Assembly (NCBI RefSeq): GCF_900116545.1
Contig: NZ_FPCK01000001.1
Location: forward strand, 1,899,999-1,963,998
Length of the DNA: 64,000 nucleotides
DNA from: Devosia crocina
GTDB lineage: Bacteria; Pseudomonadota; Alphaproteobacteria; Rhizobiales; Devosiaceae
Direction: 5' to 3'
The number at the start of each line of letters is the position of its first letter. Position 1 is the stretch's first letter. The notes under the pieces are model-generated. The model was not told the origin of the DNA and did no database searches. It saw only the letters and a list, made by a program, of their open reading frames with translations. Positions 24,291 to 33,832 of this stretch are shown in pieces. Made by a program: the position numbers and the translations under genes.

Positions 24291-27200
24291 CTACTTCTGC
24301 ATTGCCATGATGAGGATACGGCGCTTTTCGAGGATCACCTGGCTTTGACCGCGGAAGATAACCACCTCGACCCGATACTCGACGGTGGCGTTCGGCCGGC
24401 GATCAATGGCGAGGAAGGAAGTGTTGTTTGTCCCGGGCGGCACCAGCCACCGACGCTCCGCGACAACCCCGAAGCTGCCGAAAATCTTGACCTCGATATC
24501 GGCGCTTGAGCCGGCAGTGTTCACAATGTCCATGTTCATCCACACGGCATTGTAACGGTCATTGTCGGTGCTGCGGTTTTCCGCCCAGGCAGAGACCGTG
24601 AGCTGATAGTTTGAGCCCGGGATATGCTGGCCATCCTGCAAGCCGATGGAGCCGCGCGTGACGGCGCTCTGACCGAGAATTTCGGTGACCGCTGTCCCGT
24701 TGATGATGACTTGCCGCGCATCGAGCTTGTCAGCTGTGATATTCTCCGCCGTCAGATCGCGGATCAGCGCCCGGTTCATATAGACGGCACCGCCCTGGAC
24801 GATGAAGGGCGCGAACGCAGCAGTGCTGCCAATGCTCGGCGTCACGGCAAACTGGTCAACCGCCAGCACGGCACGGGCAAGGCTGGCATTCACATCAAGG
24901 TAAAAGCCCGCCACGCGCCAGACGGCGCTTGATGTGGTGTTGACCCGCGCCTCGAATGCGAGGCGCGAATTGATCCCAAGTGGCCCGTTATAGACCCCCA
25001 CGCGCATGCGAGCATTGGCCGTCGCGCCATTGACGGTGCTCGCCAGATCCGTGACCAGGTCGGCCTGGCTCGATATCGTGCCTTCGGCGTTTGAAACGCG
25101 CGTGGTGAGGGCCTGTACCGCAGAGGCATCGGCCTTGCTGCCAAGGCTCGACTGGACCGACGTGATGGCCTGACCCTGCGCGGTCAGCGTGCTCCCCTGC
25201 TGCGTGACAGTCGAGGTCAGCGCATTAAGCGCCGATTGGTTTGCCTTTCCCGGCAATGCGGCTTCGACCGATGACACGCGCTGCCCCTGCGCATTGATCG
25301 TGTCGCCTTGCTGGCTCACCGTCGATATCAGGGCATCGACGGCAGATGAACTCGCCTTTCCGGCCAACTCCGTCGACACGCTGACGATCTGCTGGGCAAG
25401 CGCGCTGTCAGGGCCAGTCGCAACCGTGATGGCACTCTGGAACGCCGCCGTGACGCGACCATCGCCAAGCCTGATCTCCTGCTTGGTCGTCTGGATGCGA
25501 TCATAGCTGCTCAAGTCGAGGCCAGTCGTCAGGCGTTCGATCTGCCGCACCTTGTCGAGCAGGTCGCGCGCCGAGGTCAGCGCGAACTCGACGCCCTCAT
25601 CGACCCAGTCATGATACTCAAGGATATCGGGCTTGAGCTGATCGAAACCGATCACTTCGCCATAGAGATCGAAATCGGAGAGCCGGATATCGGGCGTTGT
25701 GACCGGCAGCAGATCAGACCACTGGCCACTACCCTCACCCATGCGAACGAATATACCACGTACCTCATAAGAGGTATTCGGCAGGAACTGTCCGTTGAGG
25801 ATGGCCGAAAACGGAGCGCCATAGGGGGCCTCGCCATCAAAGATTGGCAGAACGCCGCCGGCCAGAAAGACCTGCACCCGCACCGCCCGCACATCGGGCA
25901 GGTTCCGCGCATAGCGCACCTCGATTGCCGGTCGGCGGGGCCGACCCTGATCGTCATAGAGCACGGCCGGAAACACCTCCCAGCCCGTCATCAGCATGGG
26001 CAGCGGGCCGACAACGACCAGCGGGCCGTCGATCACCGGACGATAGTCGCCAGCGCCCCAATCGTAATCAGAAGGGTCGACTTCGGTGAGGTCGAGGATC
26101 ACATCGAGGTTGGACTTATAAACCGCCCCATCGACACGGAAGAGCTTGCCGATATAGCCATTGCGCGAAGAGGTCCAGGCGAGTACGTCGCCCGGCTCGA
26201 CACGCCGAAACTCCGGCCCCATCACCAGAGTGTGGCGGCGTGCGCGCAGCGCTTCGGCAAAGGCCCAGTTCATCAGGCGCTGCACCTGGCCGGGATAAGG
26301 CACCATGTCGAACGACACGGAAGTCATCAGCCTGCGATTGCCGTCCCGCGCCTCGAGATCGGGTCGCAGAATGGGGGGCGCCTTCTTGGCGTTCCACCCC
26401 TCGCCCGGATTGGGGTAGGTCGCGTCAAGCCCGTTGATCGTATCGGCAAGCGCAAAGAAGGGCGTAAAGCTCTGCTCTTCGCTCGACAGCACGTCGCCAT
26501 CGGTGAAGGCCATGACCGGCTCACCGGGCGGGCCGACAAAGACGGTATAGACCCCGCCATTCTCGACGAGCCGCGCATTGGCCGCGGTCAGCAGCGCTTC
26601 GACAGCCGTCGCCACCTGCGCGCCGACCTGCATCTCGCCACCCGAACGATAGGTCGGCTCCGGCCCGGCAATGCCGGGAATGGACGCCTGGGCCGCACCG
26701 ATGGCCGCGATCCAGTTCTGCACCGGCAGGCGCGCCGCCGAGACGTTCTGCATGCCGTAGAGCCACTGCCCCGAGACGCTGTCGCGAACGCCCCGCAAGA
26801 GATTATAGAGCTGCACGACCGGACTGAAATCGCCATTGCCGCCCCAGGTCGCCGGCTCGTTCCACCGGTGCGGCCCGTTGCCGCCGACGCTGCTGTCTTC
26901 GGCCGGATTGTAGAGCCGGGTTCCGATAGACACGAACTTGAGGTTTGGCACACCTTGGAAGAGCGGCTTGTCGCCCTCGTCATTGCGCTCCGGCGCCCGG
27001 GCATAGACGATGACATAGGGAATGCCCCGCCCTACGCGATCCGCTCCATAGGGGCGCTCCGCATTGCCACTGAAGGCGGCAACCAGATGCGGATCGGCAG
27101 TCGTCTGCGTACCGTCATAGAACCTGACCCAGAGATGGTCCCGGCCATCCTTTCGATACTGCTCGACCGGCCAGCCATATTCGCCATGAGCCTCGCTCTT

Positions 27201-27551
27201 GAGCAGCGTGCAATCGATGCCTTCCACGATCGGGTAGAGCAGTTCCCTAATGGGCAAATCGCCAATGGCGATGACGCGGGCCGACATCGTGCCGCCCTGG
27301 CCGAAGGTGCCGTGCCAGACCAGCGAACCGGCCGTGCAGTTGAACCCGAAATTGATCGAGCGGGGCACGTTGTCGCCAGCCTGCAGCTTGCCTTGCACAC
27401 CGAACTTCGGTGGCTCGGGCTGGCCCTGAATTGCCTTGGCGATGAGGCTGACGGCGAGACCGGCCGCGATTTGCAGCCCTGCCGCCGTAAGACCAGCCAG
27501 AAACGTACCGGCGCCGAAGATCGCGGCGCCGATAGCGGTGAAAACGGTCAT
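24291..27551 (-). CDS. Host-specificity/tail tip protein J-like (DUF1983 type)
   Basis: Large (1086 aa) baseplate-like protein at the tail tip, the usual site of receptor contact. N-terminal hydrophobic helices (residues 8-35) precede the conserved tip domain (YGADRVGRGIPYVIVYARAP, then PFFALADTINGLDATYPNPGEGW). The Phage-J/DUF1983 coiled-coil repeats VDALISTVSQQGDTINAQGQ and close copies occupy about residues 735-860, followed by a beta C-terminal domain. It lies in the slot of lambda gpJ and of GTA gp15. GGGACT is only a weak ribosome site upstream. Confidence 0.9.
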   Translation of the reverse strand: MTVFTAIGAAIFGAGTFLAGLTAAGLQIAAGLAVSLIAKAIQGQPEPPKFGVQGKLQAGDNVPRSINFGFNCTAGSLVWHGTFGQGGTMSARVIAIGDLPIRELLYPIVEGIDCTLLKSEAHGEYGWPVEQYRKDGRDHLWVRFYDGTQTTADPHLVAAFSGNAERPYGADRVGRGIPYVIVYARAPERNDEGDKPLFQGVPNLKFVSIGTRLYNPAEDSSVGGNGPHRWNEPATWGGNGDFSPVVQLYNLLRGVRDSVSGQWLYGMQNVSAARLPVQNWIAAIGAAQASIPGIAGPEPTYRSGGEMQVGAQVATAVEALLTAANARLVENGGVYTVFVGPPGEPVMAFTDGDVLSSEEQSFTPFFALADTINGLDATYPNPGEGWNAKKAPPILRPDLEARDGNRRLMTSVSFDMVPYPGQVQRLMNWAFAEALRARRHTLVMGPEFRRVEPGDVLAWTSSRNGYIGKLFRVDGAVYKSNLDVILDLTEVDPSDYDWGAGDYRPVIDGPLVVVGPLPMLMTGWEVFPAVLYDDQGRPRRPAIEVRYARNLPDVRAVRVQVFLAGGVLPIFDGEAPYGAPFSAILNGQFLPNTSYEVRGIFVRMGEGSGQWSDLLPVTTPDIRLSDFDLYGEVIGFDQLKPDILEYHDWVDEGVEFALTSARDLLDKVRQIERLTTGLDLSSYDRIQTTKQEIRLGDGRVTAAFQSAITVATGPDSALAQQIVSVSTELAGKASSSAVDALISTVSQQGDTINAQGQRVSSVEAALPGKANQSALNALTSTVTQQGSTLTAQGQAITSVQSSLGSKADASAVQALTTRVSNAEGTISSQADLVTDLASTVNGATANARMRVGVYNGPLGINSRLAFEARVNTTSSAVWRVAGFYLDVNASLARAVLAVDQFAVTPSIGSTAAFAPFIVQGGAVYMNRALIRDLTAENITADKLDARQVIINGTAVTEILGQSAVTRGSIGLQDGQHIPGSNYQLTVSAWAENRSTDNDRYNAVWMNMDIVNTAGSSADIEVKIFGSFGVVAERRWLVPPGTNNTSFLAIDRRPNATVEYRVEVVIFRGQSQVILEKRRILIMAMQK

Positions 27552-27563
27552 GGTTAGGAGCCC

Positions 27564-27995
27564 TCAGCCCAGCGGCTTCAGAAAATGGGTTTCAGCTTCG
27601 CGGAAGCCCGCGCGGCGGTAGATGATCCCGGCCCGCGGGAAGCTGGCGAGCGCAGCCATGCCGGCGAAGGCGCAGCCTTGCTCTGTGGCCCAGGACTCAT
27701 AGGCGGCAAGCATCTGGACCGCGAACCTGCCTCGCGCCTCTGGCGCAATCCACCACACCGTTTCCATGGCATAGCGCACCGCGGCAAAGGGATGTTCCTG
27801 GGCACTGGCGAGCAAGACCCCTGCCCCATCACAGACGAGCGCGAGCAGCGAGGGTTCGGCTAAGTGCCGATCGACGAGCGCCATGGCGTGTGCAGCGCTG
27901 AAGGCGAAGGGCAATCCGCCAGCGGCATGGGCATCGCGCAGCAGCATGACCATGGGCACACGGTCAGCGATCGTCGCCAGCCGAATATCAGCCAC
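27564..27995 (-). CDS. GNAT-like acetyltransferase-fold protein in the tail-tip module
   Basis: About 143 aa from GTG 27995, with AAGGG 10 nt upstream (ATG 28013 is an alternative). DIRLATIADRVPMVMLLRDAH starts the first strand and helix of a GNAT fold, and the conserved end WWIAPEARGRFAVQMLAAYE with YRRAGFREAETHF matches the acetyl-CoA-binding and last-strand pattern. It lies where GTA and lambda-type tail modules have an NlpC/P60 peptidase. No other peptidase is seen in the module. Catalytic activity unproven. Confidence 0.7.
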   Translation of the reverse strand: MADIRLATIADRVPMVMLLRDAHAAGGLPFAFSAAHAMALVDRHLAEPSLLALVCDGAGVLLASAQEHPFAAVRYAMETVWWIAPEARGRFAVQMLAAYESWATEQGCAFAGMAALASFPRAGIIYRRAGFREAETHFLKPLG

Positions 27996-28671
27996 GGCCG
28001 CCGCGCCCTTCATTGTCATTGACAGTGCCGCGCTTCGACGCCCCGGCAGTGTTGTCGCCCACGGCGCCCCAATAGTGATCCCAGTCACCGCACACGGCGG
28101 CATCCCTAAAAAAACTATCGCCGGGCGCGCGCACCTGCTGATCCTCATGGCTCCGGGTCGCCGGGTTGAACCGCAACAGCTCCTGAGTGCCGCTGGTGCA
28201 GGTCAGAACCGCCCCGCCCGCCTCGTTCTCTGTCGGCGTGCGGATCTCGACCCGATCGACGAAGCCAACGAACACTGGCTCGGCCGCATCGACGAGCTGC
28301 CGCGTCTCTGGGTCCAGCAAGCCGGTATGGATCTCCACCCGAGCCTGTTTGCAGTCATAGAGCCGGACTGCCGCTTCCACTTGATCGTGCAGTTGCGACA
28401 TGGTGACCGCGACAGTCTCGACGCTCACACCGACAATGGCGGGAATGTCGCCGATCTGGATCAGCGAACCCGCGCCATAGAACGCGCGCGTTTCGCTGCC
28501 ACGTGTTTCGGGATTGATGACCGGCGCCGAGATATTGGCGAGATCGGACCAGAACCCAACCGTGACAGGCGCACCTGTCGCCCGATCGCGGGCCGTCAAC
28601 GTCAGAAAGTCACGCGGCAGCAATCGCCGCGCAGCCAAGGCCGCGACGGTGTTCGGAGAATAGGATTTCAT
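27988..28671 (-). CDS. DUF2163 phage tail protein (BR0599 family, GTA gp13-like)
   Basis: 227 aa. The N-terminal half contains GFWSDLANISAPVINPETRG and YGAGSLIQIGDIP, and C-terminal CTSGTQELLRF is followed by Cys/Trp-rich CGDWDHYWG, as in the phage BR0599/DUF2163 family of tail-hub proteins. It sits between the tape-measure side and the J-like gene, like gp13 of gene transfer agents. The stop overlaps the next gene start. Confidence 0.88.
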   Translation of the reverse strand: MKSYSPNTVAALAARRLLPRDFLTLTARDRATGAPVTVGFWSDLANISAPVINPETRGSETRAFYGAGSLIQIGDIPAIVGVSVETVAVTMSQLHDQVEAAVRLYDCKQARVEIHTGLLDPETRQLVDAAEPVFVGFVDRVEIRTPTENEAGGAVLTCTSGTQELLRFNPATRSHEDQQVRAPGDSFFRDAAVCGDWDHYWGAVGDNTAGASKRGTVNDNEGRGGRG

Positions 28672-28777
28672 TTGACCTGCTTGCTGAGCCGTCCGCTCGC
28701 AAGCGGCTGGCCTATCCGTCTTTGTTCGGGGTGACTCTTCGCAGCGCGAATGATTTTATGAAAACGTGGAGGGGCCC

Positions 28778-29557
28778 ATGCACCGTGACGACAAGCCCGC
28801 GCTAATCGCGCTTGCGCTTCTGCTGACCGCTATTCTGCTGCTTGCGGCGTTCGAGATCAGCTCCCGACATGCGCCCTCCTATCCACCATCCCAGAACGAC
28901 GCAGCCGGAATACAGCAAAACGAGGAAAGGGACGGTGGCGGAACCCAAAATGTTCAAACCGACTCCATGACCGATTGGCTTACTGTGGTGTTGACAGGTG
29001 TCGCAACGCTGATCAGCGCGATAGCAGTCAGGCTCGTCAATGAGACGCTAAAAACAAGTAGAGATGCATCATCCGCCGCGCTGGATGCCGTCGCGGTGAG
29101 CCGAGAGATTGGTGAACGGCAACTCCGGCCCTACATCGTTTATGACGGCGCAAGCTTTCATTTCGACGACGGAACACACTCCGTCCCTCCGCACGTGAAG
29201 GTCAAGGCTCGCTTCCGAAATGCTGGCATAAGCCCTGCCAAAGTCACTTCGTTTAGCTATTCAGTTTATGGGCCAAGCGATGCCGGCTGGACAAACAAAG
29301 GCACATCATGGCAGCAACTTCGTTCCACTATCGGTCAAAACAACACACAGTCGTTTGAGATACAGGGCATCACCGCCGACAAAGAATATAAATATAGCTG
29401 GTTCTCTGTCGGCATACTGGTTTGGTACGAAGGAATAACAGGAGCCCAATACGAGGACAGTGTGTGGCTCTTGTTCGACGGCGAAGAAATGCGGCAAGGT
29501 TTCCCGGATATGGGGCACGCATTATACAGGCCGGATCACTTGTCGCCTGCGCCATGA
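28778..29557 (+). CDS. Two-span membrane cargo protein
   Basis: 259 aa from ATG 28778, with GGAGGGG upstream. Membrane helices at residues 7-26 (ALIALALLLTAILLLAAFEI) and about 64-84 (WLTVVLTGVATLISAIAVRL) flank a short hydrophilic loop; the C-terminal 150 residues are a soluble beta-rich domain. It is on the plus strand between two late tail genes and has more A+T than its neighbours. No family recognised. Lysogenic expression, for example superinfection exclusion, is only a guess. Confidence 0.65.
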   Translation: MHRDDKPALIALALLLTAILLLAAFEISSRHAPSYPPSQNDAAGIQQNEERDGGGTQNVQTDSMTDWLTVVLTGVATLISAIAVRLVNETLKTSRDASSAALDAVAVSREIGERQLRPYIVYDGASFHFDDGTHSVPPHVKVKARFRNAGISPAKVTSFSYSVYGPSDAGWTNKGTSWQQLRSTIGQNNTQSFEIQGITADKEYKYSWFSVGILVWYEGITGAQYEDSVWLLFDGEEMRQGFPDMGHALYRPDHLSPAP

Positions 29558-29559
29558 TA

Positions 29560-30165
29560 TCATCTCGCCTCAGTCGCGGAAAACGAAACGCTGCCCCGAC
29601 CGGTGCGTGCGTCTGCCGACGCGGAGAGCGACCCCGGATCGATGGTCATCAGGCACCATGGCTTGGAGATGGAAACAGCCTGCCCCGCTGCCGTACCGGG
29701 CCACAGGTGCGGCATGATCTCGAACAGCGCTGTCGGGCTACCGCTCGCCAACTCTTGCAGCCGATAGAGCCCGGAGCCGATGCGGATCATATCGCCGATC
29801 GAGAGCTGCATCCCGGCAAGGCCGGAAACCCGCACCGACTTGTTATCGGCGCCGATCGTAGTCAGCGAGCCGTTGGGCAAAGCCGCCTTGCCAGGATGGC
29901 GCATCGGCCGGCAACGGCTCGACTGCCAGGCCGTGAACGTCATCTGACTGATCATGGCCTGCTCAATCCGCGTCCGCCACTGGTCGAGCAGATTGGCGCT
30001 CAGTGGCCGCGAAGTCCACGATGCCTGCCAAAGCGGCGATCCGAAATCCTTCACCCGGGTACGGCCCGACGCATGGCGGGACTGCTCTTGCCGGGCAAAT
30101 AGGGAGAAGTCAGTCGACCAGCCTGGGAAGCCGGCGAGCAAATCGAGTGGTTCAACGAGGGGCAA
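29560..30165 (-). CDS. Minor tail protein in the distal-tail position
   Basis: 201 aa; starts MPLVEPLDLLAGFPG and has FSLFARQEQSR, then a C-terminal beta-rich half (LAGMQLSIGDMIRIGSGLYRL). It occupies the slot between tape measure and DUF2163 protein that in GTA-type tails holds the DUF2460 distal-tail protein, but I do not see DUF2460 motifs. It converges on the cargo gene at 29557. Confidence 0.65.
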   Translation of the reverse strand: MPLVEPLDLLAGFPGWSTDFSLFARQEQSRHASGRTRVKDFGSPLWQASWTSRPLSANLLDQWRTRIEQAMISQMTFTAWQSSRCRPMRHPGKAALPNGSLTTIGADNKSVRVSGLAGMQLSIGDMIRIGSGLYRLQELASGSPTALFEIMPHLWPGTAAGQAVSISKPWCLMTIDPGSLSASADARTGRGSVSFSATEAR

Positions 30166-30205
30166 TGTGGAAGACTTTCGATCTCAGAATCAGGAGACTT
30201 AAACG

Positions 30206-30514
30206 ATGCGCTACAATGATCGCTCGCTGCACTCAGTGGCCCTTGGGCTATTCGAAACCATCGAGGCAGATGGCGAGAAACTGGTGTCCACAACCGTCTA
30301 CGTCACTCTGTCTTCCGCCGATGGAAAAGGCGCAGGTCCAGGCATCCAGATCAATTTGGCTTTCGAGGCAGATGAAACCACCTCCTTCGCAACTGCAAAG
30401 GCCATGTCGACTAAACTCGCTTACGAGATGATCCAACGGCTTGCTCGAGAAACGCCCGAAACCTTCACGGCGGCTGCGGACAAGGAGCCCATTTTCCGCA
30501 CCGTTGCCAATTGA
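30206..30514 (+). CDS. Small cargo protein, unknown
   Basis: 102 aa, no recognisable domain. Begins MRYNDRSLHSVALGLF, contains a hydrophilic middle (SADGKGAGPGIQ) and a helical C terminus. Upstream GGAG about 9 nt before ATG 30206. It is a plus-strand insertion between late genes and ends 17 nt from the convergent tape-measure gene. Confidence 0.6.
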   Translation: MRYNDRSLHSVALGLFETIEADGEKLVSTTVYVTLSSADGKGAGPGIQINLAFEADETTSFATAKAMSTKLAYEMIQRLARETPETFTAAADKEPIFRTVAN

Positions 30515-30531
30515 TGCTTTTTGAAGCGCGG

Positions 30532-32892
30532 TCACCATTTGTGGCCGCGTGTTCTCACGATCTCCTTAACCCGCCCAGTAAACTCCGCCTGCTGCTTTGC
30601 AACCACCCGCTCAAGCCGCGCAACCGCAGCGACATCGGCGCCCCGCGCATCGATCGTCGGCGCAAAGGTGAAGCTGGGGCCGCTATCGCCCCGGCTGCTT
30701 GACGGCATTGCGGGCATGGGCGGCATCGAGACGATACCACCATCAGCATAACCGCGCGCGCCACGCCGCATGGCCTCGACAACACCCACCCCGCCCGCCC
30801 GCGCGATGTCCCGTTGCGACCAGACAACTTCCCCCTTGTGCACGACGCCGGCAGGCTGACGAACGCCGCCGGCACCGGTATAGCCGCCCTTGGAGAAGCC
30901 CTTACCGAACAACTGGCCAAAGATGCCGAAACCGCCGCTTCCACTGCCGAAGATATTGTTCATACCCATCGAAATCAGCTCTTTGCCGATATCGGAAAGG
31001 ACGTTGGCGAAGATCTCTCCGGCACTCTTTCCTTCGAGGAAACCGTCGATCATCGTCTGCAAGGCGTTCTGCGCGGCATCGCGCAGGGCCTCCATCTGCT
31101 TGACATTGGCGCCCTGCGCCTCGGCTAGCTTGGCCGCTTCGGCCGTTGCCACTGCATAGGCTTCCGCCAGGCCTTCAATCTCCGCGCGGCGCTCCGGACT
31201 GAGGGCGATCCCGGCCTTGGTGGCAGCGTTCTCAAGCTCTAGCTGGGCCTTGGCCTTCTCAAGGGCATACCCATAGTCATTGACGAGCGGGTTCAAGGCG
31301 CGCTGGACCGCCGTCATCTTTTCGAGTTCAGCCGTACGATCGCGCCAACGCGACAGCTCATCACCGTAACGATCCGCTGACGACCTGCCACCTCCGCCTC
31401 CACGTGAGCCGCCGCCACCTTGCGTTGGCGGCCTGATCGGCCCACCGGGCCGCCCGTCGGTAGACAGATCGGGCCCGAGATCTTTGTTGAACTGACGCCA
31501 GCTGGGCATCGCGCCAAGATCGGTTGTGGCATTGGCGACAGCGGCCCGCGCTGCAGTTGCAGCATCGCGCATCGCATAGAGGTTGCCGATGACCGATGAA
31601 ATGACCGCCTGAAGATCAGCGAACTCGGGATCTCCCACCGATCCGAGCGCTCGTATCGCCTCTTCTGCCGCCTCGGCAGAGCCCTTGCCTTCAAGCGCCT
31701 GCTGAAACAGATCCTGCACAGCCTCTCCGAGCGTGACCACCCCATTCTCGGTCTCGGCGACAGCAGTTCCAAAGCGTCCGGCAGTGTTAGCTGCGAGATT
31801 AGCAACTGCCTGCTCAGCATCGGCAAGCGCCAGCTCGAAATCTTGGGCCGTTCGCACGTTGCCGCCTAACGCTGCATTAAGCTTTACGAAAACTTCGGCG
31901 GGATCTTTCTGAGAGAGCGCATCGATGACGTTGGAAATGAAGCCGATCTCTCGTTCGCCCTCTTCGACGAACTGCGCCAGGCTATCGCCCATAAAGCCCC
32001 AGAATCGATCCCAGCCCTTGCTTTCTGGCAGGTTGTTGATTGCATCAGCGATGCGGATAATCGCCTCGGCAAGCCTATTGCTGGAGCCAACTGCGGCGTC
32101 TGCCTGACCGATGAAATTGAAGACTGCATCTCGTAGCAGCACAAAACCGTCGCTCACAGTAGCCGGCATATTGTCAGCTTCAATGCGCAATTGCTCGAGC
32201 TGGCTCGTGACACCAAACATCACGTCGGTGGTGATCTTGCCCTCTGAACCGAGGCGCCGCAGCTCATTCACCGAAACGCCCATGCTGTCAGCCAGAGCTT
32301 TCGACAGACGGCCGCCCGACTGGATGATGGTATTGAGGTCATCACCAGACAACTTGCCGCCTGCCATGGCTTTTGACCAAGCATCCATGACACTCCGTGC
32401 ACGGTCGCCACGCACGGCGGATATCACGAGCGAGTTGTTCAACGTTTCGACAAGATCGAGTTGCTGTTGGGTGCTATACCCCAGAGCCGACAGTGCCTGT
32501 TGGTTCTGAAGATAGCCTTCGGCCGTTTGCTCGAGGCTGGAGTAAGTCCGCCTCGCCATATCTGAGAGGCGACCCAACACTGCGGCCCCTCGCTCTAAGC
32601 TGCCGGCGGCGTTGTTCACGCGGGAATTTAGGTCCGTCCAGGCCGATGTCATCTGAATGATGGACGTAGTGGTGAGCGCGATGCCCAACACGCCAAATGC
32701 ACGGCCAACGACACCAAATGAGCCGACCATGCGGCTTTCCATGCTCTTAGCCGAGGCACTCAGGCTGTTGAACTGACGCTGAATGGATCGCACGCGCTTG
32801 TCGGTTTCCCCATTGGCTTTCGCCAAAGCGCGCTCGTATTTCGTCGTGCTCGCCTCTAGCGACACGATCAATCGTTCGATATCGGTGGCCAT
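30532..32892 (-). CDS. Tail tape measure protein
   Basis: 786 aa. The N terminus (MATDIERLIVSLEASTTKYERAL) and the following coiled coil, then the VVGRAFGVLGIALTTTSI helix and GGKLSGDDLNTIIQSGGRL, mark the tape-measure N-terminal domain. The middle is rich in Gly (GGGGSRGGGGGRSS near residue 505). The C-terminal domain (FGKGFSKGGYTGAGGVRQPAGVVHKGE) is the conserved lambda-type end. The length implies a tail of moderate length. Confidence 0.92.
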   Translation of the reverse strand: MATDIERLIVSLEASTTKYERALAKANGETDKRVRSIQRQFNSLSASAKSMESRMVGSFGVVGRAFGVLGIALTTTSIIQMTSAWTDLNSRVNNAAGSLERGAAVLGRLSDMARRTYSSLEQTAEGYLQNQQALSALGYSTQQQLDLVETLNNSLVISAVRGDRARSVMDAWSKAMAGGKLSGDDLNTIIQSGGRLSKALADSMGVSVNELRRLGSEGKITTDVMFGVTSQLEQLRIEADNMPATVSDGFVLLRDAVFNFIGQADAAVGSSNRLAEAIIRIADAINNLPESKGWDRFWGFMGDSLAQFVEEGEREIGFISNVIDALSQKDPAEVFVKLNAALGGNVRTAQDFELALADAEQAVANLAANTAGRFGTAVAETENGVVTLGEAVQDLFQQALEGKGSAEAAEEAIRALGSVGDPEFADLQAVISSVIGNLYAMRDAATAARAAVANATTDLGAMPSWRQFNKDLGPDLSTDGRPGGPIRPPTQGGGGSRGGGGGRSSADRYGDELSRWRDRTAELEKMTAVQRALNPLVNDYGYALEKAKAQLELENAATKAGIALSPERRAEIEGLAEAYAVATAEAAKLAEAQGANVKQMEALRDAAQNALQTMIDGFLEGKSAGEIFANVLSDIGKELISMGMNNIFGSGSGGFGIFGQLFGKGFSKGGYTGAGGVRQPAGVVHKGEVVWSQRDIARAGGVGVVEAMRRGARGYADGGIVSMPPMPAMPSSSRGDSGPSFTFAPTIDARGADVAAVARLERVVAKQQAEFTGRVKEIVRTRGHKW

Positions 32893-32914
32893 GTTTACCT
32901 ATGGAGCGAAAGCC

Positions 32915-33187
32915 ATGTCAGGGACAGGAATTCTAGCTTTGGTTGCGGTTGTTCTGGTGATCGCACTGCCGCTCGCGACCTTCTACAAGCCCTTCGCCGC
33001 CGGTATTCTTGGCGTTCTCGCGATGACGGCCGCTGCCGTTTTCTTCACCGTTTCGGGCAAGTCCGCGATGACTGAAACAACCGCGGCCGTGTTTGTCGTA
33101 GGAGCTTTCTTGTTGGCAGGCCTGCTCGCGGTAGCTCGCATTTTGATCGAGGTAAGGGACGCCATCGAAGCTAGAGACGAAAGCTAA
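32915..33187 (+). CDS. Small two- to three-span membrane cargo protein
   Basis: 90 aa from ATG 32915, with GGAG 8 nt upstream. Membrane helices at about residues 4-22, 27-45 and 54-73 and an acidic tail (EVRDAIEARDES). Plus strand between late genes, 22 nt after the tape-measure start on the other strand, overlapping the next late gene by 17 nt at its 3' end. Role unknown; small cargo membrane proteins of this type often block superinfection. Confidence 0.6.
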   Translation: MSGTGILALVAVVLVIALPLATFYKPFAAGILGVLAMTAAAVFFTVSGKSAMTETTAAVFVVGAFLLAGLLAVARILIEVRDAIEARDES

Positions 33188-33437
33188 CCTTACCTTGGGG
33201 AATGAAGGCGCCATCCCAGAGGTAGGTTTGGGTGACGAGATCACCTCCTGACCCATCCACCTCCTGCAGCCGCTCCCAGATATAGTCCTTCTCGCTTTCG
33301 GAGAGCTTATTGCCCTCTTTCGGCGAATTGGCGTTCACATAGCCGTGCCACGCCGCCCAGAATTCCCACATGCTGGTGCGTTTGACTTCGGCCACTGTCC
33401 AGCCCATTGCGGCGCCGGCAGCATAGATGCGCGACAT
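33171..33437 (-). CDS. Putative second tail assembly chaperone
   Basis: 88 aa. SRIYAAGAAMGWTVAEVKRTSMWEF and AAWHGYVNAN form helices often seen in the short gene between a tail assembly chaperone and the tape measure. Position is the main evidence; no -1 frameshift signal was identified between it and the gene at 33464. Confidence 0.6.
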   Translation of the reverse strand: MSRIYAAGAAMGWTVAEVKRTSMWEFWAAWHGYVNANSPKEGNKLSESEKDYIWERLQEVDGSGGDLVTQTYLWDGAFIPQGKVSFRL

Positions 33438-33463
33438 GCGAAACCTGCCATTCGGCAGATCGT

Positions 33464-33832
33464 CTAGTCGCTCACCGTCTCCCGCGCCGCCTCTGGCTCC
33501 CCCGGGGGCTCATCAGGCGCCCCCATGATCGCGGTTTCGAGAATGCCGCGCGCAAAGGATGCATTGAGCACCAGGTCTTGCGGCCGCGCCTCGACATAGG
33601 TCTGCACCAGCTTGAGCGCCTTTGCCGGTTCAGCGCCGCCACCAATCAGCCCCAGGCGGATCACTCCCGAGACATCCTCGATACGCCACTGGTTCGATGC
33701 CAGGCGCGCCACGACCACAAACGGTCCCGCATTGCAGATATCCTGCAGCTCTGCGAGCTCGCCCCAGGCCAGGGCGAACTCATACGTGCCATCCGCCCAA
33801 TCAAGCGGCGGCGTCTTTCCCGATCGGCTCAT
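33464..33832 (-). CDS. GTA gp10/Phage_TAC_11-like tail assembly chaperone
   Basis: 122 aa. WGELAELQDICNAGPF and IRLGLIGGGAEPAKALKLV are typical of the gene-transfer-agent gp10 family, predicted to chaperone the tape measure. The ATG at 33832 overlaps the tail-tube gene stop by one base. Confidence 0.82.
   Translation of the reverse strand: MSRSGKTPPLDWADGTYEFALAWGELAELQDICNAGPFVVVARLASNQWRIEDVSGVIRLGLIGGGAEPAKALKLVQTYVEARPQDLVLNASFARGILETAIMGAPDEPPGEPEAARETVSD

Noticed and set aside
25611..27557. 648-residue open frame antisense to the tail-tip gene
   Set aside because: Shadow frame of the J-like gene; composition of antisense GC-rich DNA.
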